Source: Limonium bicolor (taxonomy: Eukaryota > Streptophyta > Magnoliopsida > Caryophyllales > Plumbaginaceae). From it: a stretch of DNA of 64,000 nt. The notes under the pieces were generated by a model. The model ran no database searches, was not told where the DNA came from, and worked only from the letters and a program-made list of their open reading frames with translations. Positions within the stretch are counted from its first letter, which is position 1, and every line of letters starts with the position of its first letter. Shown here one piece after another: positions 1 to 11,857 of this stretch. The stretch lies in the NCBI GenBank assembly GCA_023374045.1, contig CM041783.1, positions 90,121,298-90,185,297 of the forward strand, in the 5' to 3' direction. The position numbers were made by a program, and so were the translations under genes.

Positions 1-848
1 CTTGGAATTTTGAGAAGACAAGGTTGAAGAGCTTGATGAGACTAAGAGAATGGTGGTCTTAGAATTTGATTTGGTTAATGGAGCTAGGAGATATGAGATA
101 TTGAAGATGGTGATGTGTGTGAGCTGTATCAAACCGTAAATGAGAGGAAGAAGAGAGGTTGGAGACGGTGGGAATACAAAGAGAATGAAGAGAATGAAGA
201 TAAGTAGCTAGTTTAGATATTTAAGTAGAAAAAGTAAATAGTAACTTGCTTTATCATTCTTTATTTACTTGTTAACTAGCAAGGTGGTGACTCACCTCAT
301 AAAAACCGGCCCTCATTAGCTATCTAGGGGTGTTTTGGTCTTTGTTGACCAATTAACTTACTTATATTAACTTATGTTATAAACTAGCTTAATTTAGTTA
401 CTATTCGCAAAACAAGGCACATAATTGTGAAATTTTTGATTTCCCATTGATTTAGACTTCCTAATGTGATACAAAGTAGTACACATGTTAATTAAGGAGT
501 AATGATGGACATTTAGCCATTCAAAACCCATCTACAAGACAATTTTTCAAAAATGTGCTTTAAGACTTCTTAAAGCACATTTTGTGTTTTTACTTGTTTT
601 CAAGCTTGGTTTTCTTTGGTAATTGGTTTAATATGTTTATTAACATATAAATGAGGTCTTGGTAAGCTCATTAGGTCTTAACCAAGATTATCCCAAGCTT
701 AGAGCACATTTTCACCCATATTGTCTTTAAGGTATTTAGTTGTGTTTTCTATGGTTTAAATTGTTTACTAATGTTTCTAAGGCACTTTTTATCCTTATTA
801 TACCATAGTTTAATGTTTAGACCACATAATAGGGTTTGGGGTATTTCA
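1..848 (-). repeat. Element G: terminal part of a 5' LTR (or solo LTR)
   Basis: The segment ends in GGGGTATTTCA at 848, the reverse complement of the LTR start TGAAATACCCC used by every element here. Its sequence parallels the LTR of F (around 59000-59835), including a perfect hairpin at 555-578. No polypurine tract follows 848, so the DNA to the right is target (D internal region), not G's own interior. G therefore lies on the minus strand with its body, if any, to the left of the window. A possible 5-bp target duplication partner is TATCA at 849-853; the other copy is not visible. Confidence 0.8.
555..578. other. Perfect 10-bp LTR hairpin in G
   Basis: Arms GTGCTTTAAG and CTTAAAGCAC face each other across a short spacer, and the pairing extends into the flanking AAAAT/ATTTT. 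It is the G counterpart of the hairpin conserved in the LTRs of A, B, E and F. Confidence 0.85.
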
Positions 849-1750
849 TATCACACTAAAAGATCATATAGATCACTCAATATCTGTATAGGCATTCTGA
901 CTCATAAGGTCTACCATATATATATATATATATATTTACCACACTAGTCACACAACATGTCTTTTGCATGTTTTAGTAATCAAAATACTCTTTGTATATT
1001 ATCTGTTGTATACTCCTCAAGTAACCGGTCCGGAGACAAAGGTTTTCATGTCCTCGAGTTCATGAGCGAGTAATACCAAAATACATGTCAACTCCAAATC
1101 CACTTTATGTTACTACATCTTCTCTTAACGTGGTTTATTGTTACCACTTGTAGAGAGTTTCAGGAATCATCCGACCCTGATGTGATCAGCAACAGTGTTG
1201 AACTATCCTTTCACCCCAATTTGTGTTCAGTTTTCCTTGATCTGGCCAAGATCAAGTTCTACCTCCCACGTCAACATCAAACAATCAAATAATTATTCAT
1301 GTAGCATTTCATATCTTTTAGTCCTTCTAGCCATAATCATAAATCAATACATCTCCAAATTATGGAACTCAATCCATCAGTCATTCTTAATCCACCTCTC
1401 AACATTTACTAAGGGAATTTAATTCCTACCAGGTTCTACATCAGTCCCATACCGATTCATACCTCATAACATTACCATATTTGGTCTCATATCAATACAT
1501 ATCATATGGATTTTAATTCCCCTGGAGTTTCTACTCCTCTTTTCCTGAATTCTCGTACCGAAGTTAACGAGTTCGTCCTCTAATACATCTGGTATTCGCA
1601 TTTAATTGTGCGTAATGACCACTACAACATAAGAATGAATACATGTGTTTATATAACATACGTATCAAACATCACAACTAATTTTATTGTGCTATGCACA
1701 CTGTAGGTTACGTACTCAATACGTGAAATATAGGCTAAGCGATTGTACGC

Positions 1751-1786
1751 TCTACCCCCCTTAAAATGGATTACGCCCACGTAATC
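1751..1786 (-). promoter_or_regulatory. Interior polypurine tract of D with upstream hairpin
   Basis: On the minus strand a TTTTAAGGGGGGTAGAG tract follows a hairpin with arms GATTACG and CGTAATC (1769-1786). It matches the interior tracts in A (21683-21716), B (32661-32696), C (41447-41485) and F (60100-60133). The arms differ between elements while pairing is kept. Confidence 0.75.
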
Positions 1787-2371
1787 AACATTATATCATC
1801 CTTGAACATAGGTTCAAGATGTTCATGTGTCATGGAGCATTCTAGGTTCCATGTAGTCTATCTCACATTATGATTGGGTCAGAGGGTCATCACCATGGTA
1901 ACGGCTTAGTCTCTGTATCAAGGATTCTTATTGGTGTTCATACCAAGCTTACAACTGTGTTCCAGTGTAGTCTCTAAGGCTCCAAAGTAATTGGTAGATA
2001 AGTCGTATATTTTATTCGACTAAAAGATGTGCAATACATCGTTCCTTTTTTCCTTTTGTTAGGCATATCAAACCTTTAAGATACGGTCCACTAGCTTCTG
2101 CTGCGCGACTCTGATAATCTTGGGGCTTAGTTTACCCTTCCTATCCTCTTCAATATGTTTACTGCTCTTTTGTATCCTTATAATTTAGGAATAAAGGTCT
2201 CTTAATAGACGCGTGGTATCTTTATTTATACACGGTCTCAATGAGTTATAGCTTGTCTATCCAGTTCTCTGGAGATCTGATGTTCATACTCTTATTACGC
2301 CTTCCAGCGTCTGATTGTTTCCTACTAACTGACCCTCAGTTTGAGATTTCTGTATTATCTGGAGCTGTTGT

Positions 2372-2620
2372 TCAGTGCTTATTGCTCTTCACAGTTTCCT
2401 CGAAAATCATGAGACATATAAATTGTTCGTACTTACTAATTAGTGCTTCTTGCACTTCATAATTCTTAATTATTTCCTCCTGGAATGAGTTCTCTGGCTC
2501 TTTTAATCTCATTGGTTTAGCCGAGTTCTTCCTCCTCAAGTGTTCACGGTAAATTGTTGTTCTGGTGTGAGTTTGCACTGTTGACTGTCGTACAAAGTCG
2601 ACTACTTCTCGCGTTCCTTA
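2372..2620 (-). other. Putative degenerate coding patch shared by D and B
   Basis: A minus-strand frame at 2372-2578, extendable upstream, reads as a charged, lysine- and glutamate-rich segment (RREHLRRKNSAKPMRLKEPE-like). The corresponding stretch in B, about 30845-31020 on the plus strand, translates to a similar string (RNPAKLKRLKES) after one frameshift and one stop. It resembles no family I can name. The shared frame suggests a relic of coding sequence such as an old gag, but chance similarity from shared ancestry of non-coding DNA is not excluded. Confidence 0.3.
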
Positions 2621-5600
2621 CACTACTCGTCTACATAAATGGGCTACCTTAATGATACAATGCTACTTACCTGACTAACTTATAAATAAGTCCTTCAGGC
2701 CCACAAGCTCCTTTGGAGTGCGGTCGTCCGACATCTCGTTTAAGTATACTCGTAGTGTTCGTCACACGCTTAGTTACAGCTAATTTGTGAAGTATTCTAT
2801 TGTCGACCTCATCTTTCAGCATTCCATAATAACGCACATGTCGTTCTTCTTGAACTTAATCAAGGAATATCCATCTACTGGGTTCATAACTACATTATAC
2901 CTTCTGTATTTAGTATGGACTCTACCCTTTAGTAATTTAAGGTATATTTCCTTAGAGCCTCTTATCTTATTTCTCAAGTCGATCCACTTGGAATGCACTT
3001 CCAGCTCCTTACGGAATGGACAGTGTGCTTCCTGTGCAACCTTTCATCACATGGCCCAGGCTACTGGCGTTACTGCACAGTTTATCTCCCATTTCATCAC
3101 CTTACTTACATCGTGTTTTAATTCATAAATCTGATTGCTTTCGTGTCAATATTTGATGGCTTATATATAGTGGTTGCTTTGCTGTGCACCATAACTTAAT
3201 CTACCTGACAGGTATTATTCTCATGGCCTTTACTACCGAAGTAGCTTTAGCTGTCTTAAATTGCCCATTGATGGCACAATTCTTCAATCGTTTTACTTCA
3301 ACATATTGTCTTATATTTAATCCCCTTCATGGTGTAAACAGACTGGAAGTTCTCTAATTCCGATGTTTGGCGGTTGCCGTATCGTGTTGTAAAATGGTTA
3401 TCTCTTAATATGAAGGTGTTCTGCTTCAATCTCAGGTTCGTAAGTAGGCTAATTTCTCTCACATTCTTTCATCCTTTATGATGTTATTTACCATGTAATT
3501 TAACCGGTTACTGAAGAAGTCATCCGTTGAATCACAAGCTCTTTTGAGCGTTGGTCACTTGACGTGCCATACTGCGCACTCACAATGTTTATCTCTGACG
3601 ATTGCTGATTCATAAATCCTGGGTGTTGGATATGAGGTCTGTCTCTGCAGCCTTCCATATTCTTTATGTGTATCTGGAATGTTCTAAGGTAATTTCAAGG
3701 TCTACGGTTCCCATTCCCCAATAGAGAGTATACAATCTCTAAGAAGTGAAAGCCCTTTTGAGGGGTTTATTCCCACTCATGGCCTCACAACAAGGAGAGG
3801 TATCCCCACCCTAAAAGGAATGGTTCGTTCTCCGCCCCTGTCAATTGCACTATCTCAACATTCTCATTGGTGCCCTTTCCTGGCAATTGTTCCTTAATTT
3901 AGTATAGGTTTTCATAACCACTCGTATGTACGAGTTGTAGTTCATTCATGGCCTAGATCAGCCTTTTATGCTTTCCTGTGCCTCGAGCTCTGATGTATTT
4001 AACATCCTTGGCTCGTAGGCCCTTAATGCTTGATTAGTCTCAAGTGATAGCCGGTGTTCGGTTCACCGTTGTATTCTTAATCATCTGTAGGTTATCCACG
4101 TAATTCTCTTGTTCTCTGAACTCTGTCAATGTTAGGTCACATCATTGGATGTACTGTTGGGTTTAACAAAAAGTTGTTGTAACTCGCTTCCTGCTATGGA
4201 AGTTCGCTTAGGTAATCTAATGTTAATCAGTGTCTGTGACAATACCTTCGCTCTCATTGACTTGTGCCTTTTAGCAATTAAGGATTAGTTCTCATTAGGC
4301 CTCTACCTTCAGGTGTCTAAGTCGGATATTTACCCTGGATATCATGTGCTGCCATGTCAATACTTTGTTCAACTTTTGTTGACTACGCCACCCGTTAATG
4401 ACTAATCATACTTGGGTGTTAATGAGTTGGGCAAGCAGTGTTAACCATCCTTTATGGGTCCTTTTCTGCTCAACTATACCAACTCTATGGTGTAGTTCTT
4501 TTGAGGTTCTCTCTTTTGTGATCGCACGTCTTTGATCCTAGGTAGGTCATTGCTTAAATTTGTTTTCTCTGATTCTGTTTCCAGGGTTTATCAACATCTT
4601 CAATGAAGAGTGTTGTTAATGGTATTATTCTAGGAATTCATCCCGTTTTTATTGAAAGTTGATATGTCCTCCATCTTCATTGTATGTCGTAATACCTTCC
4701 TTGTAGGTTATTACTTATATCCGGTCCTCTCACATTGTTGAGTAATCTCTTCGGTTCTTCCATTCAAGGTTAGGCTTGATTTTGGGTTGATGTTCTTACC
4801 TGTAGTGACGGTTGTCTGTTGTTGATGCTCACGTCATTTAATAATTTCCTGACCAAGTCCAGCTCGCTGCTGACTGGTGTATCGATTTAGTTGTCATGGT
4901 CAGGCCGTCAGGCCCTTCCTATGTTTCGCTCTTCAGTCTTAAGGATTTGTAATCCGGCGTTAATATGTTTCATATCCGTGGTTTTTACTATTTGGTCTTC
5001 ACGGCTTCCTGTAAAGCTTCTTTGTGGCGGCACTTACCAAGGCAAGTGCACCATGCAAGATGGGCTATTGGTACTGTGTACGTCGGCAATGGTACATTCT
5101 TCTAAACTCCACGTAGGTCGTAGTCCATAGGACTCCTTCTTTGCCCTTTTTGGCTTTGGTTAATTGATTATCTGGGCAGCTTCCTGACTGCTTTTGATTG
5201 TATAGTTACTTATCAGGGTATTCCTCTTTCTGAGGGAACCCTTTTTTTTCTTTTTCTTTTTTTTTCGCTTTCGCCTTGGTTCTCGCTCTCGTTTTCACAC
5301 CTTCGTCGTGATTATCGAGTATTGACTCTCCTTAGGCACTACGTTGTAGTCCTATCTTGGAGTATGTCTTGCATATGCATTCGTAGTCGTCTGGGCTATT
5401 GCAGTTAGGTCTTTGCAACCCCCTTTTTGTGTAAGTTCGGAGTTACCCGCTGCATAATTGACTTTTAGGTAGTCCCTATGCTCTTATGCGGTATTATCCC
5501 GCTGTTATTGCTCCCTTGGACTGTTGTCCAGTGTTTCTGTCCCTTCTCTTGTCCTCTTATTGCACTCGTAGTGCTTTCCTTCTTACTGGTATGGCGGGGT

Positions 5601-5993
5601 TATATCGACTGCGTAGCATGTCGACCCAAGTTGCCGGTAATTATTATTCTCTCATTGGTAGGATTCCATGGGTAGCGCTTGTTTCAACGTTGCGCTCCAA
5701 TTAGGACCTTCAAGTCTTGAAAGACTATTGCATAACGAGGTGCTTCTCGTATTTGCACCATGCTAAGTAACTGCCAGATCGGGTTTTCCCGAGTAAGAGA
5801 AAGCTTGTCATCTCTCTGGCGTTCATTTCGGGTATCTTAGAACCAGGGACGCGGAGGGTGGGCCAGGTATTATAGATATCCGATACAAATTGGGGAATCC
5901 TAACTAATGCACCTCTCGCACTAACACTCAACCCTTATCCCAAAGTCTAAAGTTCCTAACTCGGTAATTCCTAAGCACGGTATTTTCCAGTCA

Positions 5994-6020
5994 TCAGAGC
6001 GTAACTACGCTCTGATACCA
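5994..6020 (-). promoter_or_regulatory. Primer-binding site of D inside a perfect palindrome
   Basis: The plus strand reads GCTCTGATACCA at 6009-6020, complementary to the initiator tRNA-Met primer site TGGTATCAGAGC, five bases from the LTR edge. The site overlaps a 22-bp palindrome (5994-6015) with arms TCAGAGCGTA and TACGCTCTGA. Confidence 0.9.
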
Positions 6021-6025
6021 CTTTT

Positions 6026-6765
6026 TGTAACACCCCATCTCCAAATACATTGATTGTCGCCCTAAGTCCATCTCGTACATTAACAACGCAGCGGAAATGT
6101 TCTACTAAATTGGTGTTACCGCTGTTAGTCACCCACGTGACTAAGTAGGCCTATTCTCTTTACAAGTCACGATCTGACTAACCGGATAGTTTCTCGAGCA
6201 TCTAAGACATTACAATTCATAAACCACAACTTTTATCGACTATCTCATATCCTAATACATCATACTAACATCTCAGTAATACACTAAACGAGTGTACATG
6301 CACAAATCGTGTAACAAATGTAAAAGCAACCCGAAGTACTCTTCCCGCTCCTACTCTCAAGTTGAGTCCTCGTCTGGCACCTACCTGCAAAGTTTAAATC
6401 ACAGGCCCCAAGGGGCTCAGCACATGGCTGGTACAGAAAATGTGCAGCCCACAAGCTAGCGGGTTACACACGACTACTTTGTCGTATACATGCAATTGTT
6501 TATTCATACAAATAATAATAAGAAGTACGATAACAAACAACACATTTATGTGAAACATTCACAACTCAAATAAATCGAACGTCGTAATGGACGCCCATTA
6601 ATGATGTAAGTTAGATATCTAACTCCTGAGGCCTGAGAATTGTTTAGTTCTCGTGTTTGACCATACCTTATAAGTGTCAACCGTTCTCTTAAAAGAACTG
6701 GTTGTTCTCTAACTGAATTGTTTATTTTTTTGGGTCAAGGTAACCCTAGCCAATGAGTTATTAGC
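6026..6765 (-). repeat. D 5' LTR, PBS-proximal part
   Basis: Begins TGTAACACCCC at 6026 next to the PBS and is broken at 6766 by C. It contains, on the minus strand, a short CAGC/GCTG hairpin near 6417-6435, paired C and G runs, and a CAG|GTAGGT site near 6382-6390, all counterparts of elements in the other LTRs. It resumes at 51255. Confidence 0.9.
6761..6765. repeat. Target-site duplication of C (TTAGC), left copy
   Basis: TTAGC directly precedes the C LTR start at 6766, and the second copy directly follows the C LTR end at 51250-51254. The match across more than 44 kb shows that everything between entered D as, or within, one element. Confidence 0.95.
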
Positions 6766-7450
6766 TGTAACACCCCAACCCAAAACTCCACAACCTGTAC
6801 GATGATAGATCCCAAAGATAATTGGAAATGCAGCGGAAATTATATACATAATAACGGGTGGTGCTACAACGCCGCTAGTCACCCATGTGACTAACAAGGC
6901 TAACTTCAACATAACTTACAAAAGATGTGGTCTGAGTGCTGAATACAAACCTCTTAAAACAACAAAAGATAATAATAAAAGTACAATACTGTAAGATGAC
7001 ACCGGTGGTAATAAACCCATGACTTAATTCTACCCCACCTACACTCGGTCGGGCAATCTCTTCATTCTTCAGGTACCTGGAATTGTTTAGCCATGAAACG
7101 GCTCAGCAAAATAATTTGCCGGTATGAAATCGTGCAGCCCACAAGCTACTGGGCCACACCAACTATTTTGTCGAATACATGCAAGTCATTTTTATAAAGC
7201 TGTAAATAAACATCAGAACATAATCACAACAAACATCCACACAAGGATAACAATGTCACATAGAACAAGACTGCAGAAGGTCAAGTTAGATGAACTGAAT
7301 CCTTTAATGATAGTCGAGTCCACACAATGGGACTGACAGGTATAAGTGTATATTTCAAATAGTGAAGGTATAGTGACCTCGTTAAGATTGAAAGGTTGGG
7401 TAACTAGACCCTCAGAAGAAAACGTAGTTAACTCCTGTACTGAGAAATGT

Positions 7451-7596
7451 GGGAATCGAAACCCTCGAGAGGAATGAAGTCTTCCTCTCCACTGAACTAA
7501 TGGGAATTGAACCCTCGAGAGGAATAAAGTCTTCCTCTCCACTGAACTGATGGGAATTGAACCCTCGAGAGGAATAAAGTCTTCCTCTCCACTGAA
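7451..7596. repeat. About 50-bp tandem repeat, three units, in C 3' LTR
   Basis: Three near-identical units each contain ACCCTCGAGAGGAAT and CTTCCTCTCCACTGAA. Within a unit GAGGAA and TTCCTC can pair, so each unit can form a small hairpin. The same array is in the sister LTR at about 46123-46268. Confidence 0.9.
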
Positions 7597-8129
7597 ATGT
7601 TCCGTCGCGACGTATAACTGAATAGGAGACAACTTGAGACAGGTACAACTCCTGTAGCATGCATGGCCAGATCCAACTGGGCTCCTCGTTCTCGTAGTAT
7701 GGAATTGTTAAGTGTCACTCAAGGACAATGATCAAGAACACAATGTGTATTGTCGGTTGTCACGTTTAGGACAGTGACATTTGTTATAAAGTGAAGTTAG
7801 TGAGAAACTTGTGTACAAGTTCTCGGTATAATAATTCGCAGGTATTTAATCCACTGGTAATGTAGTGTTGTATGTGTGGGACATACACGTTATAGTTAGT
7901 AACATCACGCACATAAAATAACACAACAGTGCACAGGAGTAATACAACATTTTACATACAATTATCTAGGTCGTTAATTCAAACAACAGATAGCACACAA
8001 GCCGGTGTAATCCGGTAGAAAGCAGACTGCAACAATTCCATACCGTTCACCGTAGACTGTACTTGCTTAGTTCCCGGTCAACGTCTGGTCAAACAATGTC
8101 CTAGAATAGGATTAATCTGAGAGTGTTAA

Positions 8130-10250
8130 TTTATGTAACTCTCGTATAATAATTTTATTGATTCATGAAACGATTTCATATTCGTTATTTCATATGAGGT
8201 TTACTTTCTTTATACTTAGGTAGTTTCTTTAACTTCTTTCCCTTATTATTAATTAAGGTATTTATGTATTTCCAAAACATGTAGTCTTAATTTATAAGAC
8301 TTATATTGCGTGGTAATTTCTTTTAATTACCTTATGATTTGATGTATAACTTATTTGTTATTTCTTTTGATTTATCTTTAGATCCTTTAATGTATATAAC
8401 TATATATTCATGTACCATTTATGTTACATGCTTTACCATTGTCCAAATGACATAGTAATTTATAATTTTATCAATGACATTTATTGGTCACATTTTAGTT
8501 AATCCTCCTCTTAGCTTTATTTTAAAATATACTATAGCTCTAAATATTATTTGGTGTTTCCACATAAAATTCCTTATATTTTTTTTCCTATTGATTTACT
8601 TGAAAATCTAAAATATGTATATTTCATACACATGTATTATTTATGATACATATATATAATGGTCTAAATAACATAACCACTTCATAAGTTCTCAAATTAT
8701 TTTTACATGTCACACATGGGCATATTTTTCCCATATCTTTTATTAACTATAAACTAACCCCAAATAATATTATTTCTTTTACAAGTAAATTACTTGTACT
8801 TGCATATCATATAGTTTTAATTTCAAAAATCCTTAAATCATAATTATCTTTTCTAAATTTCTTAAATATCCATATAGGACCTACAAATATTTTTAATCCC
8901 ATAAATACATCATACTTTTCGGTTATTATGTTATAACCTCATTTATTTCATAAACTTTACTTTATACTCCAAAATACATTATAATACATAGTTTCATTCC
9001 CTTAATTAATTAATTCCCTAAACAACCACTATAATTTAGTAATTATTATTTGAACACCATAACTTTAATAAATCACCAATTAGCCACATTCATTTTTGGC
9101 TTTGCCATATTTTTCTTATAATTATTTTTCAACTCCAATCTCATTATATTATATAGTTTTAATTCCTTATTTAATTATATTACAAGACAACCATTAATAT
9201 TTTGGTATATGACTTTTGAACATTATAACTTTCCGACAAGTTGGCCCCTCAAACCTTCGGCCTTAATGTAATATTTTCAATAATTACAATTTAACCACAA
9301 AATCTTATAACCTTTACATAATGTCTTATAAACTATAGTTTTAATTTTTAGTTCTTCTTAATTACTGAATAAATGCATATAAATTCTTAAATTACAAAAC
9401 TACCCCAAAGTAATTCGGCTTTGGTCATGTACTTCCATTATTACATTTTCACCCCAAAACTTTATAATAGTTATTTAATACTATAAACTATAGTTTGAAT
9501 ATTTAATTCCTCAAAATTTCGAAAGTGAACTTCATGATTCTCTTAATTATGAATTCGCCCCATATTAAATTCCAAACTTTCATAATAACTTTTATAAATT
9601 ACATAATAGCCCAAAACTTTTAAATTGTTATCTTAACACTTGTTTAAATTATCTAAAATTCATAAAACTTAATTCCTAACCTTATATTATATCATGTTTA
9701 TCCAAGGACACCCTTAACTCTCGGTTTTTATAGTATATGCACCAAATTTGTGAAATTACATTTTAGCCACTAACTTATTAATTAACCATTTAAGCACTAA
9801 AAATATTTTTAACTCTCCAAACTTATAATATAAGTTTATAACCTAAGTAGGTCATTAATACCTATTTATCACTTAGACCATTCGGCCATAATTAATTAGT
9901 GACCATATAGTATATAAAGTGGATTTATATGTCAAAATAATTATACAAAAATTCATAGGAGTTATATAACTCATTAAAAATTATGTAATGTCTTATATGA
10001 TTCTTAGCTCAAAATAGAACATTTTTACCCTTGGTAATTTGGTTTAAATTTGTACCTAACATAGATAAATTTTGTGACACAAAAATGTGTCTTAAGGTAA
10101 ATATTTTCCTTATAGGTTATATATTATATTTTTGGTATATTATACCATGTAGTTTCGGTTTTTATAACCTAAGAGATGTACATAATTTTGTATAATTTTT
10201 AGAAGCTTAACAAAGCGTAAAACATAAAGATTAACTTAGTAAACTACTCT
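8130..10250. other. AT-rich, gene-free block in C 3' LTR
   Basis: About 2.1 kb of strongly AT-rich sequence with short homopolymers and no long frame on either strand. Its copy in the sister LTR is about 46790-48900. It has no obvious repeat unit, and its base composition differs sharply from the flanking LTR. I see no further feature in it. Confidence 0.8.
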
Positions 10251-10334
10251 TAACAAAGGTGGTTAAGTGCTTAAACTCTTCTTGGATCTCCAAGCTTTCT
10301 CCAAGGTAATCTTGATGCTCCACTTCGTTATATT

Positions 10335-10339
10335 GCAAG
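10335..10339. repeat. Target-site duplication of B (GCAAG), left copy
   Basis: GCAAG precedes the B LTR at 10340 and recurs directly after it at 38767-38771. The uninterrupted site, with one GCAAG, is at 49028-49032 in C's other LTR. Confidence 0.96.
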
Positions 10340-11589
10340 TGAAATACCCCCAAACCTGGTATGTTGTGTAAATGTTAAACTATGGTATTTATTAAAGGCT
10401 AAAAGTGCCTTAGAAACATAAATGAACCATTTAAACCATGGTAAAACACAATAAAACACAAGACCACGGTTTGAGCAAAAAATGCTCTAAGCTTGGACTG
10501 AACTTGGCTAGGACCCAAAGAGCCTACCAAGACTTGATAAGTTTAATTATGACTTTATAAGGCTAACTAAGTCCTTAGGAAACTTTGGTAGACAATGAAA
10601 CCAAACAAAACACAAATAAATACCTTAAGGTCAATATGGGCTAAAATGTGCTCTAAGCTTGGGATAAATGTGTATAAGACCTAATGGTCATACCTATGCC
10701 TTATTTTATATGTTAATGAACATATTAAATCAATTACCAAAGAAAACCAAGCTTGAAAACAAGTTAAAACACAAAAAGTGCTTTAAGGAGTCTTAAAGCA
10801 CGTTTTTGAAAAATTGTCTTGTAAATGAGTTTCGAATGGCTAAATGTCCATCATTACTCTTTAATAACATGGGTACTATAGTATCACATTTGGGTGGCTA
10901 TATCAATGGGAAATCAAAAATTTCACTTCTATGTGCCTACCTTAATAAGCTAGTTTGTAACATATAATGTTATAAGTAATTAAATTGGCAATAAAGTCAA
11001 AATACCCCTTGCTACATTTGGGGCCAGTTTTCTCATAAGGGAATGAGTCACCCCTTTGTTAAATTGATAAGATAGAAATTGATAAAGTAAAACACTATTT
11101 GCTTTACTTAAATATCTAAACTAACAAAAGCAAACTCATCTCCTCTTCACTTTTTTCCTTTCATTTCCACGGTGGCCTTTTCTTCCTCTCTCTCATCGGT
11201 TTCCAACAGGACCATATCATTCTTCATCCTTCTTCACTTGTAACTTATGACTACATGCTCCGAATTAAATTCCGAGACTATCGTTCTCTTAGTTGGAGCA
11301 AGCTCTACAACCTTGTCTTTTCAAATCATCAAAACCACCATTTCGGTGCCAAGGAGAATTTCCATGGAAGGAGCTTGAGCTAATATTTTTATGCCTTGTT
11401 GATCACCTTTGCTTCAAGGTAAGGAAAAACCAAAGAAAACTCCATTTCCTTCATTTTTGGTGTTGACCGAAAATGCACCTTGTAATGGTGTTTTCTCTTG
11501 TCTTGTTTTAGCTTCATTTAAATCTTCCAAGGGCTAGGAGGAGTCCTCTCTTGATACTCATTCAAGCTCTCTTTCCATTCAAAGGTAAA
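10340..11589 (+). repeat. B 5' LTR, first part
   Basis: Starts TGAAATACCCC and matches 34107-35383. Contains the conserved 10-bp hairpin at 10778-10801. Ends at the GTAAA duplication caused by A's insertion. Confidence 0.95.
11585..11589. repeat. Target-site duplication of A (GTAAA), left copy
   Basis: GTAAA ends at 11589, immediately before A's LTR; the second copy is 26048-26052. The single-copy empty site is 35379-35383 in B's 3' LTR. Confidence 0.96.
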
Positions 11590-11833
11590 TGAAATACCCC
11601 AAACTAAGATATAAGGAGGCTAAATAATGCCTTAGAAACATTAAGAAACATTTCTAATCAAAGAAAATATAAGGAAACACCAAAAGAGCAGTTTAAGCAA
11701 AAACGTGCTCTAAGCTTGGAGAGACTTGGGAGAGTACCCAAATATTGTTCTAAGACCTTAGTAATATCCTAATGGTCATTTTAAGTCAATTACCAAAGAA
11801 AACCAAGCTTGAAAACAAGTTAAAACACAAAAT

Positions 11834-11857
11834 GTGCTTTAAGGAGTCTTAAAGCAC
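11834..11857. other. Conserved perfect LTR hairpin
   Basis: Arms GTGCTTTAAG and CTTAAAGCAC with loop GAGT. The same structure is at 22228-22251 (A 3' LTR), 10778-10801 and 34545-34568 (B), 52974-52997 (E), 59542-59565 (F) and 555-578 (G). Loops vary; arms do not. Confidence 0.9.

Larger units (their letters stand above)
849..6025 (-). other. Internal region of D, without recognisable gag-pol
   Basis: About 5.2 kb between the G junction and D's 5' LTR. Short reading frames occur on both strands but none shows protease, RT, RNase H or integrase motifs. Several stretches align by eye with B's interior: 5630-5910 (minus) with 29540-29870, 2370-2730 (minus) with 30720-31010, and 970-1270 (minus) with 33190-33560. 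The region holds a (TA)n run at 917-935, an interior polypurine-like tract at 1751-1768 and the PBS at its right end. It is conserved between elements at the nucleotide level without conserved long ORFs, which suits a LARD-type interior. Confidence 0.75.
6766..10339 (-). repeat. C 3' LTR, first part
   Basis: Starts TGTAACACCCCAACC and matches 45443-49032 nearly base for base, including a three-unit tandem repeat and a very AT-rich block. It is interrupted by B after GCAAG at 10335-10339. A 70-codon frame at 7124-7336 recurs in the other LTR at 45797-46009, but only because LTRs are copies of each other. Confidence 0.95.

Noticed and set aside
2787..3128. 113-codon plus-strand ORF in D interior
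   Set aside because: Antisense to the element, no motif, and no similar frame in related interiors.
7124..7336. 70-codon ORF conserved at 45797-46009
   Set aside because: The two copies are the sister LTRs of one element, so identity reflects LTR duplication and not selection on protein.
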